Source: Luteolibacter sp. LG18 | GTDB taxonomy: Bacteria > Verrucomicrobiota > Verrucomicrobiia > Verrucomicrobiales > Akkermansiaceae | DNA: 64,000 nucleotides | Assembly (NCBI RefSeq): GCF_036322585.1 | Contig: NZ_AP024600.1 | Location: 4,836,001-4,900,000, forward strand | Direction of reading: 5' to 3' | Shown here: positions 17,003 through 26,421 of the stretch, one piece after another | Position numbering within the stretch: the first letter of the stretch is position 1 | Layout of the letters: each line of letters starts with the position of its first letter | Translations under genes and position numbers: made by a program | The notes under the pieces: model-generated | Told to the model about the DNA's origin: nothing | The model's input: only the letters and a program-made list of their open reading frames with translations | The model's database searches: none

Positions 17003-18352
17003 ATGGACCCTGACCAGCAAGACGATTTCACCTCCACGCCCTTCCACGCCAGCCATGCGGTGGAGAACAAACCGTCCATCTGGAAAAAGCTCGGCGGCGG
17101 ATCGCTCTCCATTTCGATCATCGTGCACGCCATCCTGCTGGCCATCGGCGTGGTGTGGATTTTCCAAATCATCCCCGCACAGGAGCCGAAGGTCGATTTC
17201 ATGCCGAAGGGCGGTGGTGGAGGCTCCGCGGGCGTGAAGGAAGTGAGCAACAAGAAGCAGCGCGCCACGATGACCACCCCGAACATGCCGCGCATGGCGG
17301 CGAAGGGCGTGGCGAGTTCATTCACTCTTCCCGAACCGGATGCGGCATCGTCCATGTCGTCGGTGGGTTCGCTCTCCTCGGGCGGGTTATCCGGTGGTCT
17401 CGGCGGCAGTGGTTCCGGCGGCGGTCGCGGCGATGGCCACGGCACCGGTTTCGGCTCCGGCATGGGACCGGGTCTCGGCGGCGGCGCGGCAGGCTCCGTC
17501 AGCCCGTTCGGCCTGGTGAATCCCAATGCCAATGCCTTGGTCGGGGAATTCTACGACACCAAGCAGGACACCAAGCGGAAGCCCACCGACATCACGCCGG
17601 AGAAACTCGGCGACCTGATCCAGGATTTCACCCGCAGTTGGAACGACCGCATCCTGGAGAAATACTACAAGGCCCCGCAGAAGCTCTACCTCACCAAGCT
17701 CTTCATTCCGACCATGTCAGCCAACGAGGCCCCGAAGGCCTACAAGTGTGAGAACGAGGTCGAACCCAGCCGCTGGATGGCGATCTACCGCGGCAACGTG
17801 ATCGCGCCGAAAACCGGCAAGTTCCGTTTCGTCGGCGCGGGCGACGACATCCTGATGGTCCGCTTCAACCGCAAGACGGTCTTCGACTGGGGCTACACCT
17901 TCGGCTCGATGGGCGGCTACTCGCGCCGCGACCGCAGCAAGATCTACGAGGTCCTTTCCACCGGCAAGGGCGACAAGGAAGCGGAGCGCAACGTCCGCTC
18001 GCAATTCCCGACCCGCCCCGGCTCGAACCCGATCTCCTACGAGTATCCGTCGACCGGCATCTGGAACAAAGCGCTCCACGGCCTGGGGGTCGGGCCCGAG
18101 TTCGACGTGACCGCAGGCACGACCTACCCGATCGAAATTCTCATCAGCGAGTTGCCCGGTGGACTGTTCGGCGCGGCCTTGATGATCGAGGAAGTTGGGG
18201 CCACCTACCAGAAGGCTCCGAACGGCTCGCCGATCCTGCCCATTTTCCGGACCGATGGCAGCCAACCTGCGCCCGCGAAGGGCGAATGTCCGCCCTATGA
18301 CCCGCAGGGTCCGATTTGGAAGGCGGCGGGAGGCAGCACCAAGGACATCTGA
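17003..18352 (+). CDS. TonB-type N-terminal anchor with Gly-rich linker and PA14-like domain, copy 2 of 3
   Basis: 449 residues with the same architecture as its neighbours. A longer cytosolic tail ends in WKKLGGGSLSIS, the membrane helix is nearly identical in amino acids and DNA to copy 1, and MPKGGGGGSAGVKEVSNKKQ is followed by the Gly-rich linker. The PA14-like domain has LVGEFYDTKQ and GKFRFVGAGDDILMVRFNRK. It differs from copy 1 most in the variable loop after VFDWGY, where it has a Tyr/Ser/Arg-rich insert. The DNA of the first ~450 bases is close to copy 1, pointing to recent duplication or gene conversion at the anchor end, while the PA14 end has diverged. Function unknown. Confidence 0.75.
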   Translation: MDPDQQDDFTSTPFHASHAVENKPSIWKKLGGGSLSISIIVHAILLAIGVVWIFQIIPAQEPKVDFMPKGGGGGSAGVKEVSNKKQRATMTTPNMPRMAAKGVASSFTLPEPDAASSMSSVGSLSSGGLSGGLGGSGSGGGRGDGHGTGFGSGMGPGLGGGAAGSVSPFGLVNPNANALVGEFYDTKQDTKRKPTDITPEKLGDLIQDFTRSWNDRILEKYYKAPQKLYLTKLFIPTMSANEAPKAYKCENEVEPSRWMAIYRGNVIAPKTGKFRFVGAGDDILMVRFNRKTVFDWGYTFGSMGGYSRRDRSKIYEVLSTGKGDKEAERNVRSQFPTRPGSNPISYEYPSTGIWNKALHGLGVGPEFDVTAGTTYPIEILISELPGGLFGAALMIEEVGATYQKAPNGSPILPIFRTDGSQPAPAKGECPPYDPQGPIWKAAGGSTKDI

Positions 18353-18360
18353 CGACCGGC

Positions 18361-18387
18361 GAACTGGTCTCCCACCAAGACCAGTTC
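18361..18387. repeat. Perfect inverted repeat between copies 2 and 3
   Basis: GAACTGGTCT (18361-18370) and AGACCAGTTC (18378-18387) are perfect 10-base arms around CCCACCA, beginning eight bases after the copy-2 stop. There is no T-run, so it may be an mRNA-end stabiliser, an RNase site or a protein-binding site. Confidence 0.5.
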
Positions 18388-18440
18388 CGCAAAATCGCCA
18401 CTCGCCGGGATGAGCGTAGCTTTGGGGAAACCCGAAGCCC

Positions 18441-19760
18441 ATGTCGACGTCAGCCCATCCCGCACCATCCCCCACCCCGCCAGCGGAGGATCGCAAGCCC
18501 ACCTTCTGGAAGAAACTCGGCGGCGGCTCCCTGTCGATCTCGATCATCGTCCATGCCGTCCTGCTGGTGATTGGCATCTTCTGGATCTTCCAGATCATCC
18601 CGGAAAAGAAACAGGAGGTCGATTTCATGCCGAAGGGCGGCGGTGGTGGTTCACCGGGCGTGAAGGAGGTCAGCAACAAGAAGCAGCGTGCCACAATGAC
18701 CACGCCGAACACGCCGCGTATGGCGGCGAAGGGCGTGGCGAGCAACTTCGTGCTGCCGGAACCGGACGCCGCATCCTCGATGTCGTCGGTAGGTTCGCTT
18801 TCCTCGGGCGGCCTGTCCGGTGGTCTCGGCGGCAGTGGTTCCGGCGGTGGCCGGGGAGATGGCCATGGCACCGGATTCGGCTCCGGCATGGGCCCGGGAC
18901 TCGGAGGAACCGGCTCCGGCATGAGCCCGTTCGGGATGCTCAATCCGAACTCGAACGCGATGGTCGGCGTCTTCTACGACACCAAGCAGGACGAAAAGCA
19001 CCATAGCACCGACATGACGCCGGAAAAGCTGGTGGAGCTGATCCGCGATTTCAGCCGCGGCTGGAACGAGCGGCTGCTGGACGGCCACTACTTCAAAGCC
19101 CCGCAGAAGCTTTACCAAACCAAGCTCTTCATCCCGGTGATGTCCGCCGATGGCGCGCCGAAGGCCTTCAACTGCGAAAAGGAAGTGCAGCCCAGCCGCT
19201 GGGTGGTGATCTACCGGGGCAATGTCACCCCGCCGAAATCCGGCAAGTACCGCTTCGTCGGCGCAGGCGATGACGTGCTGATGGTGCGTTTCAACCGCAA
19301 GACCGTGCTCGACTGGGGCTACACCTCCGGCACCACCGGCCTCCACCGCACCAAGATCTCGCCGATCCTGGCTGGCACCAGCACCGACAAGGAAGCCGAG
19401 CGCCGCGTGCGCGCCGACTTCCCGACCAAGACCAACGCCACCTTCTACAAGTATGAGAACACCGGCATCTGGAACCGCGAACTCAACGGCCTGGCCTGCG
19501 GTGCGGAGTTCGATGCCGTCGCCGGCAGCAGCTACCCGATTGAAATTCTCATCAGCGAGGTGCCGGGCGGGAAGTTCGGAGCCGCGCTGCTGATCGAGGA
19601 AATCGGCGCGACTTATCGCAAGGATTCCACCGGCTCGCCGATCCTGCCGCTGTTCCGTCTCGACAACGTCCTTCCCGCCGCGAACTCGCCGGAGATTCCG
19701 CCCTTCGATCCCCAGGGCGCGCCGTGGAAGCTGATGTCGAATGGCGTGCGGGATATTTGA
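18441..19760 (+). CDS. TonB-type N-terminal anchor with Gly-rich linker and PA14-like domain, copy 3 of 3
   Basis: 439 residues. The tail TFWKKLGGGSLSIS leads into a membrane helix (IIVHAVLLVIGIFWIFQI), then DFMPKGGGGGSPGVKEVSNK and the same Gly/Ser linker. The PA14-like domain follows with MVGVFYDTKQ and GKYRFVGAGDDVLMVRFNRK, and the shared tail contains YPIEILISEVPGGKFGAAL and STGSPILPLFRLD. It is the shortest and most diverged copy at the anchor (Val/Ile changes). Like the others it starts immediately after a GGGG-N-CCC leader, without a clear ribosome binding site. The three genes together look like a set of related receptors or scaffolds with variable ligand domains (inference). Confidence 0.75.
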   Translation: MSTSAHPAPSPTPPAEDRKPTFWKKLGGGSLSISIIVHAVLLVIGIFWIFQIIPEKKQEVDFMPKGGGGGSPGVKEVSNKKQRATMTTPNTPRMAAKGVASNFVLPEPDAASSMSSVGSLSSGGLSGGLGGSGSGGGRGDGHGTGFGSGMGPGLGGTGSGMSPFGMLNPNSNAMVGVFYDTKQDEKHHSTDMTPEKLVELIRDFSRGWNERLLDGHYFKAPQKLYQTKLFIPVMSADGAPKAFNCEKEVQPSRWVVIYRGNVTPPKSGKYRFVGAGDDVLMVRFNRKTVLDWGYTSGTTGLHRTKISPILAGTSTDKEAERRVRADFPTKTNATFYKYENTGIWNRELNGLACGAEFDAVAGSSYPIEILISEVPGGKFGAALLIEEIGATYRKDSTGSPILPLFRLDNVLPAANSPEIPPFDPQGAPWKLMSNGVRDI

Positions 19761-20086
19761 TGGAGGCTTCCTAGCCCCACCAATTCATCCAGGCAGGACC
19801 GCGTCGGAGAGGTTCCGTCGCAAAGGGAGCGTCGTTTTGCCACCAGCCCGAGGGGGAAAACAACCCGTCCTGAGTTGGCCAGGTTGCGGATTATTTCGAG
19901 GCCGACCGACGCCCCCGGAATGCGGCGTGATCGCTCAATCAATTGGCCAGCCCTCTCGAATCCTTAGTTCTCCAAGGCGGTTTCTCCAGTTTGAGATCCG
20001 CCATTTTTTTCGGGAAATTTCGATAAATCCGCGGCCCTCGCGACGCTATGGGGCCTGAATTCCGATTTGTCACTTCGTTCATTGTC
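19761..20086. other. Gene-free stretch upstream of the HtrA-like gene
   Basis: 326 bp with no supported gene. The last ~110 bases are relatively AT-rich (a run of T, then GGGAAATTTC) and probably hold the promoter of the protease gene. No terminator with a T-run was found for the trio. Confidence 0.5.
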
Positions 20087-22750
20087 ATGAAAAAGTCCCG
20101 TCCCACCGCGTTCCCGTCGAGCCGTGCCGGCCTCGTCGCCGCCGCCCTTCTCTTCAGCTTGCCCACGGCGCAAGCCGCCCGCGACCTGGCCACGCTTGAG
20201 GGCGTGGAAAGGAAACTCCAGGCCATTCCCCCCCGCACCCGCGCCAGCGTGGTCGCGCTCCTGCATTCGATGAAAGTCGGGACGAACAGCGGAATGGCCA
20301 GCGGCTCGGGGACGATCGTTTCCGAGGACGGGCTGATCCTCACCGCGGCCCATGTGGTGGACGGAGCTGATACGGTGGACGTCGTATTTCCAGATGGCAA
20401 AAAGGTCACGGCGAAGATCCTCGGTTGCGACTTCGATCACGATCTCGCCCTGGCGAAAATCACCGAACCCGGCCGCTATCCCTTCGTGGAACTGGGCGAA
20501 TCCGAGACGCTCAAGGTCGGGGATGACGTGGCCGCCCTCGGTCACTCCGGCGGCTTCGATCCGAATCGCCCCGCGCCGGTACGCTACGGCCGAATTTTCA
20601 AAGTCGATCCGGGCAAGCTCCTCCGCTCCGACTGCATTCTTGTCGGCGGAGACTCCGGCGGCCCCTTGTTCGACCTCGATGGCAAGCTCATCGGCGTGCA
20701 TACCTCGGTCAGTGATGATCCGTCCGTGAACAACGATGTTCCCGTGGACGTCGCCAAAGCCGGCTGGGAGCGCCTGCTCAAGGGCGAGCGCTGGGGAGTG
20801 AACCGGGAAAGCGCCACCGATCTCACCGACGATGAGCTCGCCGGTCTGGATATGCGGGCCTTCCGCCGCACCCTGACGGAAGAAGCCGTGAATGCGGGTG
20901 GAAAACCCGTCACCGATCCCGAAAAACTCCGGAAGTGGATGCTCGAAGCGGGCATGAACAAGGACCGGGTGGAGGCCATGTCGGCCGATGAGATGAAGAC
21001 GTTCGCGTTCCGCAGCCTGATGATCCATGGTCAGGACAGCGAACTCCCCGATATCCCGAAAGAAGAACTCGCAGGCCTGGATCTCGCGAAGTTCCGCGAT
21101 CAGGTGATGGATGGCGCCAGAAAGTCGGGCGGCCAGTTGCAAGCCACCCCAGACACGATCGCGGGCTGGCTGCGCGCGGCAGGAATGCAGGAGGAGAAGG
21201 TCAAGACCATGGACCCCGGAGATCTGATCGGTTTCCTTGGCAAGGTTCTCGGTGAATCCGCCGAACTGAAGGCCGAGACCACGCCGCTGGAGGAAGCCGG
21301 TGAGGTGAATGTGCCCGAGGGCCTGGATCTGGAAAAACTCCGCGCCGTCCTGATGGAGGAGGCGAAGCGGACCCAAGGCAAACTTGAGGCCACCCCCGAG
21401 GCCATCACCGGCTGGCTGCAGAAGGCTGGCATGGACGAATCGAAGGCCAAGGCTCTCCCGGAGACCTCCCTCCCCGGTTTGATCAGCAAGGCGATGGGTG
21501 GCGCTGCCAAAGTCGAAACGCAGCAGGTTCCTCACCACGGGATCGACAACCCTCAGGACCTCGAAGGCGTGGACACCGGAAAATTCAAAAAGCTCATCAC
21601 GGATGCAGCCATGAAGAACCAAGGCAAGCTCGCCTTGGAGCCCGCCACGATCAGCACCTGGCTCCGCGAATGCGGCATGCCGGAGGAGAAAGCCACCTCT
21701 CTCAGCCCCGGTCGCTTGTCCGCCGCGGTGAAGGCGATAATGGGAAAGAGCGTTTCCTATGGAACGGCTCCGGTGCTCACTCCAGACCAGAAGATCATCG
21801 CCGGGCTCGACCTGGAAGTTCTCAAGGCCATCCGGCCCGGCGCATCGAAGATCGCCCCCAGCGTGGTCACCTTCACCGATGGCACCAAAACGCTGGCGAT
21901 GGGCACGATCGTGAAGGCCGATGGATTCATCCTCACCAAGCACTCCGAGATCGCCCGTGCCGGCGAAGGAAAGCTCAAGGTGCGACTCGCCGATGGCCGC
22001 ATTTTCCCCGCCACCGAAGTCAGCACCTTCTCCGACCATGATCTGGCGCTGGTGAAGATCGATGCCACCTCGCTGCCCGCCGTGGAAATTTCCTCAAGCG
22101 ACCCGACTCCCGTTCCTGGCAGTTTCCTGTTCAGCCCGGGCTCCGGAGTGAATGCTCCTCTTCTCGGCAGCGGTGTCATGAGCGTGGTGGACCGTTCACT
22201 GAAGGAATCCGGCGCCTTCCTCGGCATCCTGATGAAGGAAACCCCGGAAGGCGTGGAAATCGAAAAGACCGTCGCCGACAGCCCGGCTACCAAGGCCGGC
22301 CTGCAAGGGAAGGACCGCCTGGTCAGTTTCAACGGCACCGCATTTAAGACGCCCGCCGAGGTGTCCGCCTTCGTCCGAACCCTCAAGCCGCAGGACAAAA
22401 TGCAGATCGCTTACCAGCGCGATGGCGAGGAACACGCCGCCGAAGTGGTACTGGCCGAACGTCCGCGCCCCACGAAGGAGGAGAACCCCGCCAAAGCCAT
22501 GACCTCGATCGGCACCAAAACCAGCGAGGTCAGCGAGGGTTTCCCGCTCATCTTCCAGGACGACCTGCAGCTCACGCCCCAGGATTGCGGCAGCGCGGTC
22601 ATGGATCTCCATGGCAATTTCGTAGGCATCAACATCGCCCGTGCGGGCCGTGTGGACTCCTACGCCATTCCCGCGAGGACCATCGGCGAACTGCTCGCCA
22701 CCGTGGATTTCGGGCAGTTGAAGAATACTACTGCCGCCGGGGGCAAGTAA
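20087..22750 (+). CDS. HtrA/DegP-like protein: active S1C protease, four helical repeats, pseudo-protease and PDZ
   Basis: 887 residues with a signal peptide (cleavage near AQAARD). The first trypsin-like domain is complete: His89 in LTAAHVVDG, Asp119 in DHDLALAKI, Ser190 in GGDSGGPLF. Four ~80-residue helical units follow at about 253-325, 331-405, 412-488 and 494-560, each with G-LD---FR, a W(L/M) pair and -GM--E/D-. A second trypsin-like domain (~580-700) keeps SDHDLALVKI but has TKHSEI where the His is expected. A PDZ domain (TVADSPATKAGLQGKDRLV) comes next. The final DCGSAVMDLHGN replaces the catalytic Ser by Cys. HtrA proteins are periplasmic quality-control proteases. ATG 20087 is preferred over 20048 because it starts the signal peptide. 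Confidence 0.85.
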   Translation: MKKSRPTAFPSSRAGLVAAALLFSLPTAQAARDLATLEGVERKLQAIPPRTRASVVALLHSMKVGTNSGMASGSGTIVSEDGLILTAAHVVDGADTVDVVFPDGKKVTAKILGCDFDHDLALAKITEPGRYPFVELGESETLKVGDDVAALGHSGGFDPNRPAPVRYGRIFKVDPGKLLRSDCILVGGDSGGPLFDLDGKLIGVHTSVSDDPSVNNDVPVDVAKAGWERLLKGERWGVNRESATDLTDDELAGLDMRAFRRTLTEEAVNAGGKPVTDPEKLRKWMLEAGMNKDRVEAMSADEMKTFAFRSLMIHGQDSELPDIPKEELAGLDLAKFRDQVMDGARKSGGQLQATPDTIAGWLRAAGMQEEKVKTMDPGDLIGFLGKVLGESAELKAETTPLEEAGEVNVPEGLDLEKLRAVLMEEAKRTQGKLEATPEAITGWLQKAGMDESKAKALPETSLPGLISKAMGGAAKVETQQVPHHGIDNPQDLEGVDTGKFKKLITDAAMKNQGKLALEPATISTWLRECGMPEEKATSLSPGRLSAAVKAIMGKSVSYGTAPVLTPDQKIIAGLDLEVLKAIRPGASKIAPSVVTFTDGTKTLAMGTIVKADGFILTKHSEIARAGEGKLKVRLADGRIFPATEVSTFSDHDLALVKIDATSLPAVEISSSDPTPVPGSFLFSPGSGVNAPLLGSGVMSVVDRSLKESGAFLGILMKETPEGVEIEKTVADSPATKAGLQGKDRLVSFNGTAFKTPAEVSAFVRTLKPQDKMQIAYQRDGEEHAAEVVLAERPRPTKEENPAKAMTSIGTKTSEVSEGFPLIFQDDLQLTPQDCGSAVMDLHGNFVGINIARAGRVDSYAIPARTIGELLATVDFGQLKNTTAAGGK

Positions 22751-22805
22751 GCCTCACCACGGAGCCATCATCGGAACGCCCCACCCGGACGTCCCGATCG
22801 TTGGG

Positions 22806-22859
22806 AAAAAGAAAGCCCGCGGGGACTTCCGGGTGTTTCACCGGTTGTCCGCCGCGGGT
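22806..22859 (-). terminator. Terminator of the Snf2-family gene
   Basis: CCCGCGG-GGAC pairs with GTCC-GCCGCGGG, with an inner CCGG(G)TG/CACCGG stem. On the minus strand it ends in CTTTCTTTTTC. It lies 39 bases past the Snf2 stop and could also serve the convergent protease gene. Confidence 0.7.
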
Positions 22860-22897
22860 GATTTCAAGAACGGGACAGGAATGTCACTACTCCTTGG

Positions 22898-25800
22898 TTA
22901 AGCTTGCTCCTCGTCCTCGCCGCCGTGGTTGAGGATGAACTGGAGGTCTTCCAGTCCCAGGTTCGAGGCGAAGCCTTCGTCGCCGAGCACGTTGGTGACG
23001 AGCTGGGTCTTCTGGTGCTGGAGAATACGGATCTTCTCTTCCACCGTGTCGCGGGTGAGGAGACGATACGCGATGACCTTGTTCTTCTGGCCGATACGGT
23101 GCGTACGGTCGATGGCCTGGTTTTCCACCGCCGGGTTCCACCACGGATCGTAGAGGATGACGTAGGAGGCCGAGGTCAGGTTCAGACCGGCGCCACCGGC
23201 CTTCAGCGAGAGCATGAAGACGGACGGATCCTTGGTCGTCTGGAAGCGCTCGATCTCGCCCTTGCGGTCCTTGGTCTGGCCGGTGAGGTAATGGAACGGG
23301 CGGGCTTCCAGCTCGAGGCGGGCCTTGATGAGGTCCAGCATCGAGACGAACTGGGAGAACACGAGCACCTTGTGGCCTTCCTCGTGGAGCTGGTCCAGGA
23401 GGTAGAACAGGGACTCCATCTTGGCCGACTCTTCCTTGAGATACTTCGGATCGATGAGGCCCGGGTGGCAGCAGATCTGGCGCAGGCGCATCAGACCCTG
23501 GAGAATGGCGAAGGAGTTCTTCTTCACCGCTTCGTCCGAGTCCAGGCCGAGCAGCGCCTTCTGGATGCGCTTGAGCTCCGCCTTGTAGAGCTCCTGCTGG
23601 ATGTTCTCCATCTTCGAGTAAACCTCCTCTTCGGTTCGCGGCGGCAGGTCCTGGGCCACCTGCAGCTTGGTGCGGCGGAGCAGGAACGGACGCAGGCGGG
23701 AGGCCAGGCGGTTCTGGGAGAGCGGGTCCTTGCGCTTGTCGAAGCGCTTCTTGAAGTAGGCGCGGCTGCCGAGCACGCCGGGCATGGCGAAGGCCATGAG
23801 CGACCACATGTCGAGCAGGCGGTTTTCGATCGGCGTACCGGTGAGGACCAGGCGGTTCTCGGACTCCAGCTCGCGGGCGCACTTGGCGGCCTTCGAGTCC
23901 GGGTTCTTGATCTGCTGGCCTTCGTCGAGGATGACCGTCAGCCACTTGATCTGGTTCAACAGGTCGCCGCAGACGCGGAGCTGGGCGTAGTTGAGGATCA
24001 GGACGTCGACGTTGTTCTGGATGTACTCCACGTCGAGGTCCTCGCGGTTGCGGAGGATCTTCGCGTGCAGCTCGGGTGCGAACTTGCCGGCTTCGCTCTG
24101 CCAGACGTCGAGCACCGACTTCGGACAGACGACGAGCACCGGCATCTTGATCTTCTTCGCGGCCTTCGCCTCATCGCGGAGCCACAGGATGTAGGTGATC
24201 GATTGGATCGTCTTACCGAGACCCATGTCGTCCGCGAGGATGCCGCCGAAGCCGTTGGTGGCGAGGTAGGCGAGGAACCGGTAACCATCCACCTGGTAGG
24301 GGCGGAGGGTGGCGTTCAGGTTCGTCGGCACTTCCGGCATCACTTCGAGCTGGATGTCGCCCGCGCGATCCTTGATGCGCTTCCACGCCTTCGGATCGAA
24401 GACCTCGGCCGCCTTGGGATCGGCGAGCTGGAGAGCGTGCATGCGGTGGGTCTCACCGGAAAGGTCGAACGGATCGAGCCCGAGACGGGTGACGGCCTCG
24501 CGCTGGTCGGCGTCGAGCTTGATTTCGAGGCGCATCCACGAGCCATCGTCCATGCGGACGTAGCCACCGCGGGCGGCGACGAGCTGACGGATCTGGGCCT
24601 TGGAGAGGTTGACGCCCTGGACGTCGATGACGATGCGGAGGTCGAACCAGTCGATCTCCTGGTTCACCACCTCGAAGCGGACCGCGGCGGTGACCGGGTC
24701 GTTCAGGATCGACTTCAGGCGCAGGTCGATGTCGAGGTCGACCGCCTCCGGCATCGCCTTGATCCATTCCGCGAATTTCTCCGGGAACTGCTTGGTGATG
24801 CGGGTCTTGAAGGACAGGAGCTTCTCGTCGTAGGTGAGGCCCATCTCCTCGAGGAGGCCCGGCACCGGATAGAGGTCCTCACGGGCGAAGCGCAGGAGCT
24901 GCTTGCCCTTGACCGGCTGCTGCTCGACGAGCTCCCAGCCTTCCTTGGTCATGCGTTCGACGCGGCGGCCCTTCGTCTCGATGGCCGTCACGTCGATGAC
25001 GAGGTGCTCGGTCTCGGCGGCGGTGAGGCCGGCCACGAGCTTCATCTCGAACTTCGGCTTCAGCTCCAGATCGAGCACTCGCTTCTTCAGCGACTCGGGA
25101 AGCGAAGCCCCGATCTTGCGGAGGAATTCCACGCCTTCCAGCGAGTCGATCACGCGCCGGGGAATGAGGTAGCGCGGCATCACGTCCGTCTCCTCCAGCC
25201 AACGCGGCGGGCCGGGGAACACGGTTTCGTCGGATTGATAGAGCTCCTTGCGACCCGGCAGCAGGCGCACCGAGTGGGAGACGTTCTCCCCGGCGGCGGT
25301 CACGAGCTGCAGCGCGAAGCTATTGGAATCGTATGGATCGTCCTCGCACACCCAGCTCAGGGCGTCGGTGACGACCTTGAAATCCTTGTCGTCCAGGTTC
25401 ACCAGGTAGCCCTTCAGGGCCGGCTGGCGGAACAGGCGGTTCATGAAGCGGCAGGACTCCTCGGCGTCGAAATCGAGGGTCGTATCACCGTTCTGGCGGT
25501 AGAAGGACAGGAAGTGCTCCCACAGGATCTGGCTGGAGGCATCCATGCGCAGCGCGGCTTCCTGATAGAGGGAGACGTAGGCTTCGATGTCGTTTTTCTC
25601 GCGGAGCTGGATCCAGACACCGGCCTTCTCCTCCTTCACTTCGAGGCGGCCTTCATTGATGGTGGCCACCAGGCGGAAGGCCACATTGAGCGGAGCGTCC
25701 TGCGGCGGACGCTCGTTGACCTGCTCGATGCGGTCGTACCAGGCCGCGACCTCGCGCTCCTGCTCCCAATCCGCCATCTTCTTCTGAACGGCGGACAGGT

Positions 25801-26392
25801 CCGTGATCACGTTCATGAACTCCGGATACGGCAGCTTCCGCTTGTAGAAGGCGTAGGCGATGTAGTTCCAGAATTCCAGGATGTCACCCGGCGGCATCGG
25901 CCACAGTTCGAGCGGCTCGTAGGTGGTGATTTCCCAGCGCGGCGTGATGCGGACCATGTCGTGGTCATGCAGCTCGCCTTCGATCACGTAGCGGCGGTAG
26001 CGCTTCTCGATTTTGGTGACGAAGTCCGCCTCCTTGTCGTCCAGCTCGCGGCCGAGCTTGTCCTCGATGATGTCGAGAACGGGCGTGTCATCGAATTCGT
26101 TCGGCGATTCCGGCAGGTCCTCGCCGCGGTGCATGCGCTCCATCATCGTCGCGTACTGGCACGCGCCGGCGATGATCTCGTCTTCCGCCGTACAGGAGCC
26201 GAACCAGCGGTTGCCCTGAAGACGGAGGCTGGTGCGGAACACACCGGTCTCATCCTCCACACGGCCTTGGATGAAGAGATGGTTACCGAAAATCTGAGTG
26301 ACAGCGCCCTCCCGTTGAAGGAGTTCACCACGCTTCCGGGCCTCTTCAGGAAAGCTGTTCAGGAAATTTAAGGTCGCTCTGTCTGGATTCAT
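22898..26392 (-). CDS. Snf2-family DEAD/DEAH-type ATPase (SWI2/SNF2)
   Basis: 1164 residues. The N-terminal ~680 residues form a bacterial Snf2-associated region with no recognised catalytic motif. The ATPase core follows: Walker A in LADDMGLGKTIQS (~720), motif II DEGQ in VILDEGQQIKNP (~820) and TGTPIENR. Helicase C has VFSQFVSMLDL, the GGAGLNLTSA motif and DRTHRIGQ near ~1110. Such proteins move on double-stranded DNA and remodel protein-DNA or polymerase complexes, as RapA-like proteins do. ATG 26392 is used; an earlier in-frame start would translate through a long palindrome. The gene stands alone between the HtrA-like gene and the Mn operon. Confidence 0.9.
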   Translation of the reverse strand: MNPDRATLNFLNSFPEEARKRGELLQREGAVTQIFGNHLFIQGRVEDETGVFRTSLRLQGNRWFGSCTAEDEIIAGACQYATMMERMHRGEDLPESPNEFDDTPVLDIIEDKLGRELDDKEADFVTKIEKRYRRYVIEGELHDHDMVRITPRWEITTYEPLELWPMPPGDILEFWNYIAYAFYKRKLPYPEFMNVITDLSAVQKKMADWEQEREVAAWYDRIEQVNERPPQDAPLNVAFRLVATINEGRLEVKEEKAGVWIQLREKNDIEAYVSLYQEAALRMDASSQILWEHFLSFYRQNGDTTLDFDAEESCRFMNRLFRQPALKGYLVNLDDKDFKVVTDALSWVCEDDPYDSNSFALQLVTAAGENVSHSVRLLPGRKELYQSDETVFPGPPRWLEETDVMPRYLIPRRVIDSLEGVEFLRKIGASLPESLKKRVLDLELKPKFEMKLVAGLTAAETEHLVIDVTAIETKGRRVERMTKEGWELVEQQPVKGKQLLRFAREDLYPVPGLLEEMGLTYDEKLLSFKTRITKQFPEKFAEWIKAMPEAVDLDIDLRLKSILNDPVTAAVRFEVVNQEIDWFDLRIVIDVQGVNLSKAQIRQLVAARGGYVRMDDGSWMRLEIKLDADQREAVTRLGLDPFDLSGETHRMHALQLADPKAAEVFDPKAWKRIKDRAGDIQLEVMPEVPTNLNATLRPYQVDGYRFLAYLATNGFGGILADDMGLGKTIQSITYILWLRDEAKAAKKIKMPVLVVCPKSVLDVWQSEAGKFAPELHAKILRNREDLDVEYIQNNVDVLILNYAQLRVCGDLLNQIKWLTVILDEGQQIKNPDSKAAKCARELESENRLVLTGTPIENRLLDMWSLMAFAMPGVLGSRAYFKKRFDKRKDPLSQNRLASRLRPFLLRRTKLQVAQDLPPRTEEEVYSKMENIQQELYKAELKRIQKALLGLDSDEAVKKNSFAILQGLMRLRQICCHPGLIDPKYLKEESAKMESLFYLLDQLHEEGHKVLVFSQFVSMLDLIKARLELEARPFHYLTGQTKDRKGEIERFQTTKDPSVFMLSLKAGGAGLNLTSASYVILYDPWWNPAVENQAIDRTHRIGQKNKVIAYRLLTRDTVEEKIRILQHQKTQLVTNVLGDEGFASNLGLEDLQFILNHGGEDEEQA

Positions 26393-26421
26393 CGCTGGAA
26401 TGTTCGAAACCGGGGTGGAGA

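Noticed and set aside
22904..26371. Very long ORF antisense to the Snf2 gene (and similar long antisense ORFs at 12695-15109, 38235-41816, 53859-58427)
   Set aside because: Their proteins are Arg/His/Gly/Ala-rich without motifs, and the opposite strand encodes recognised domains. They are products of high GC content.
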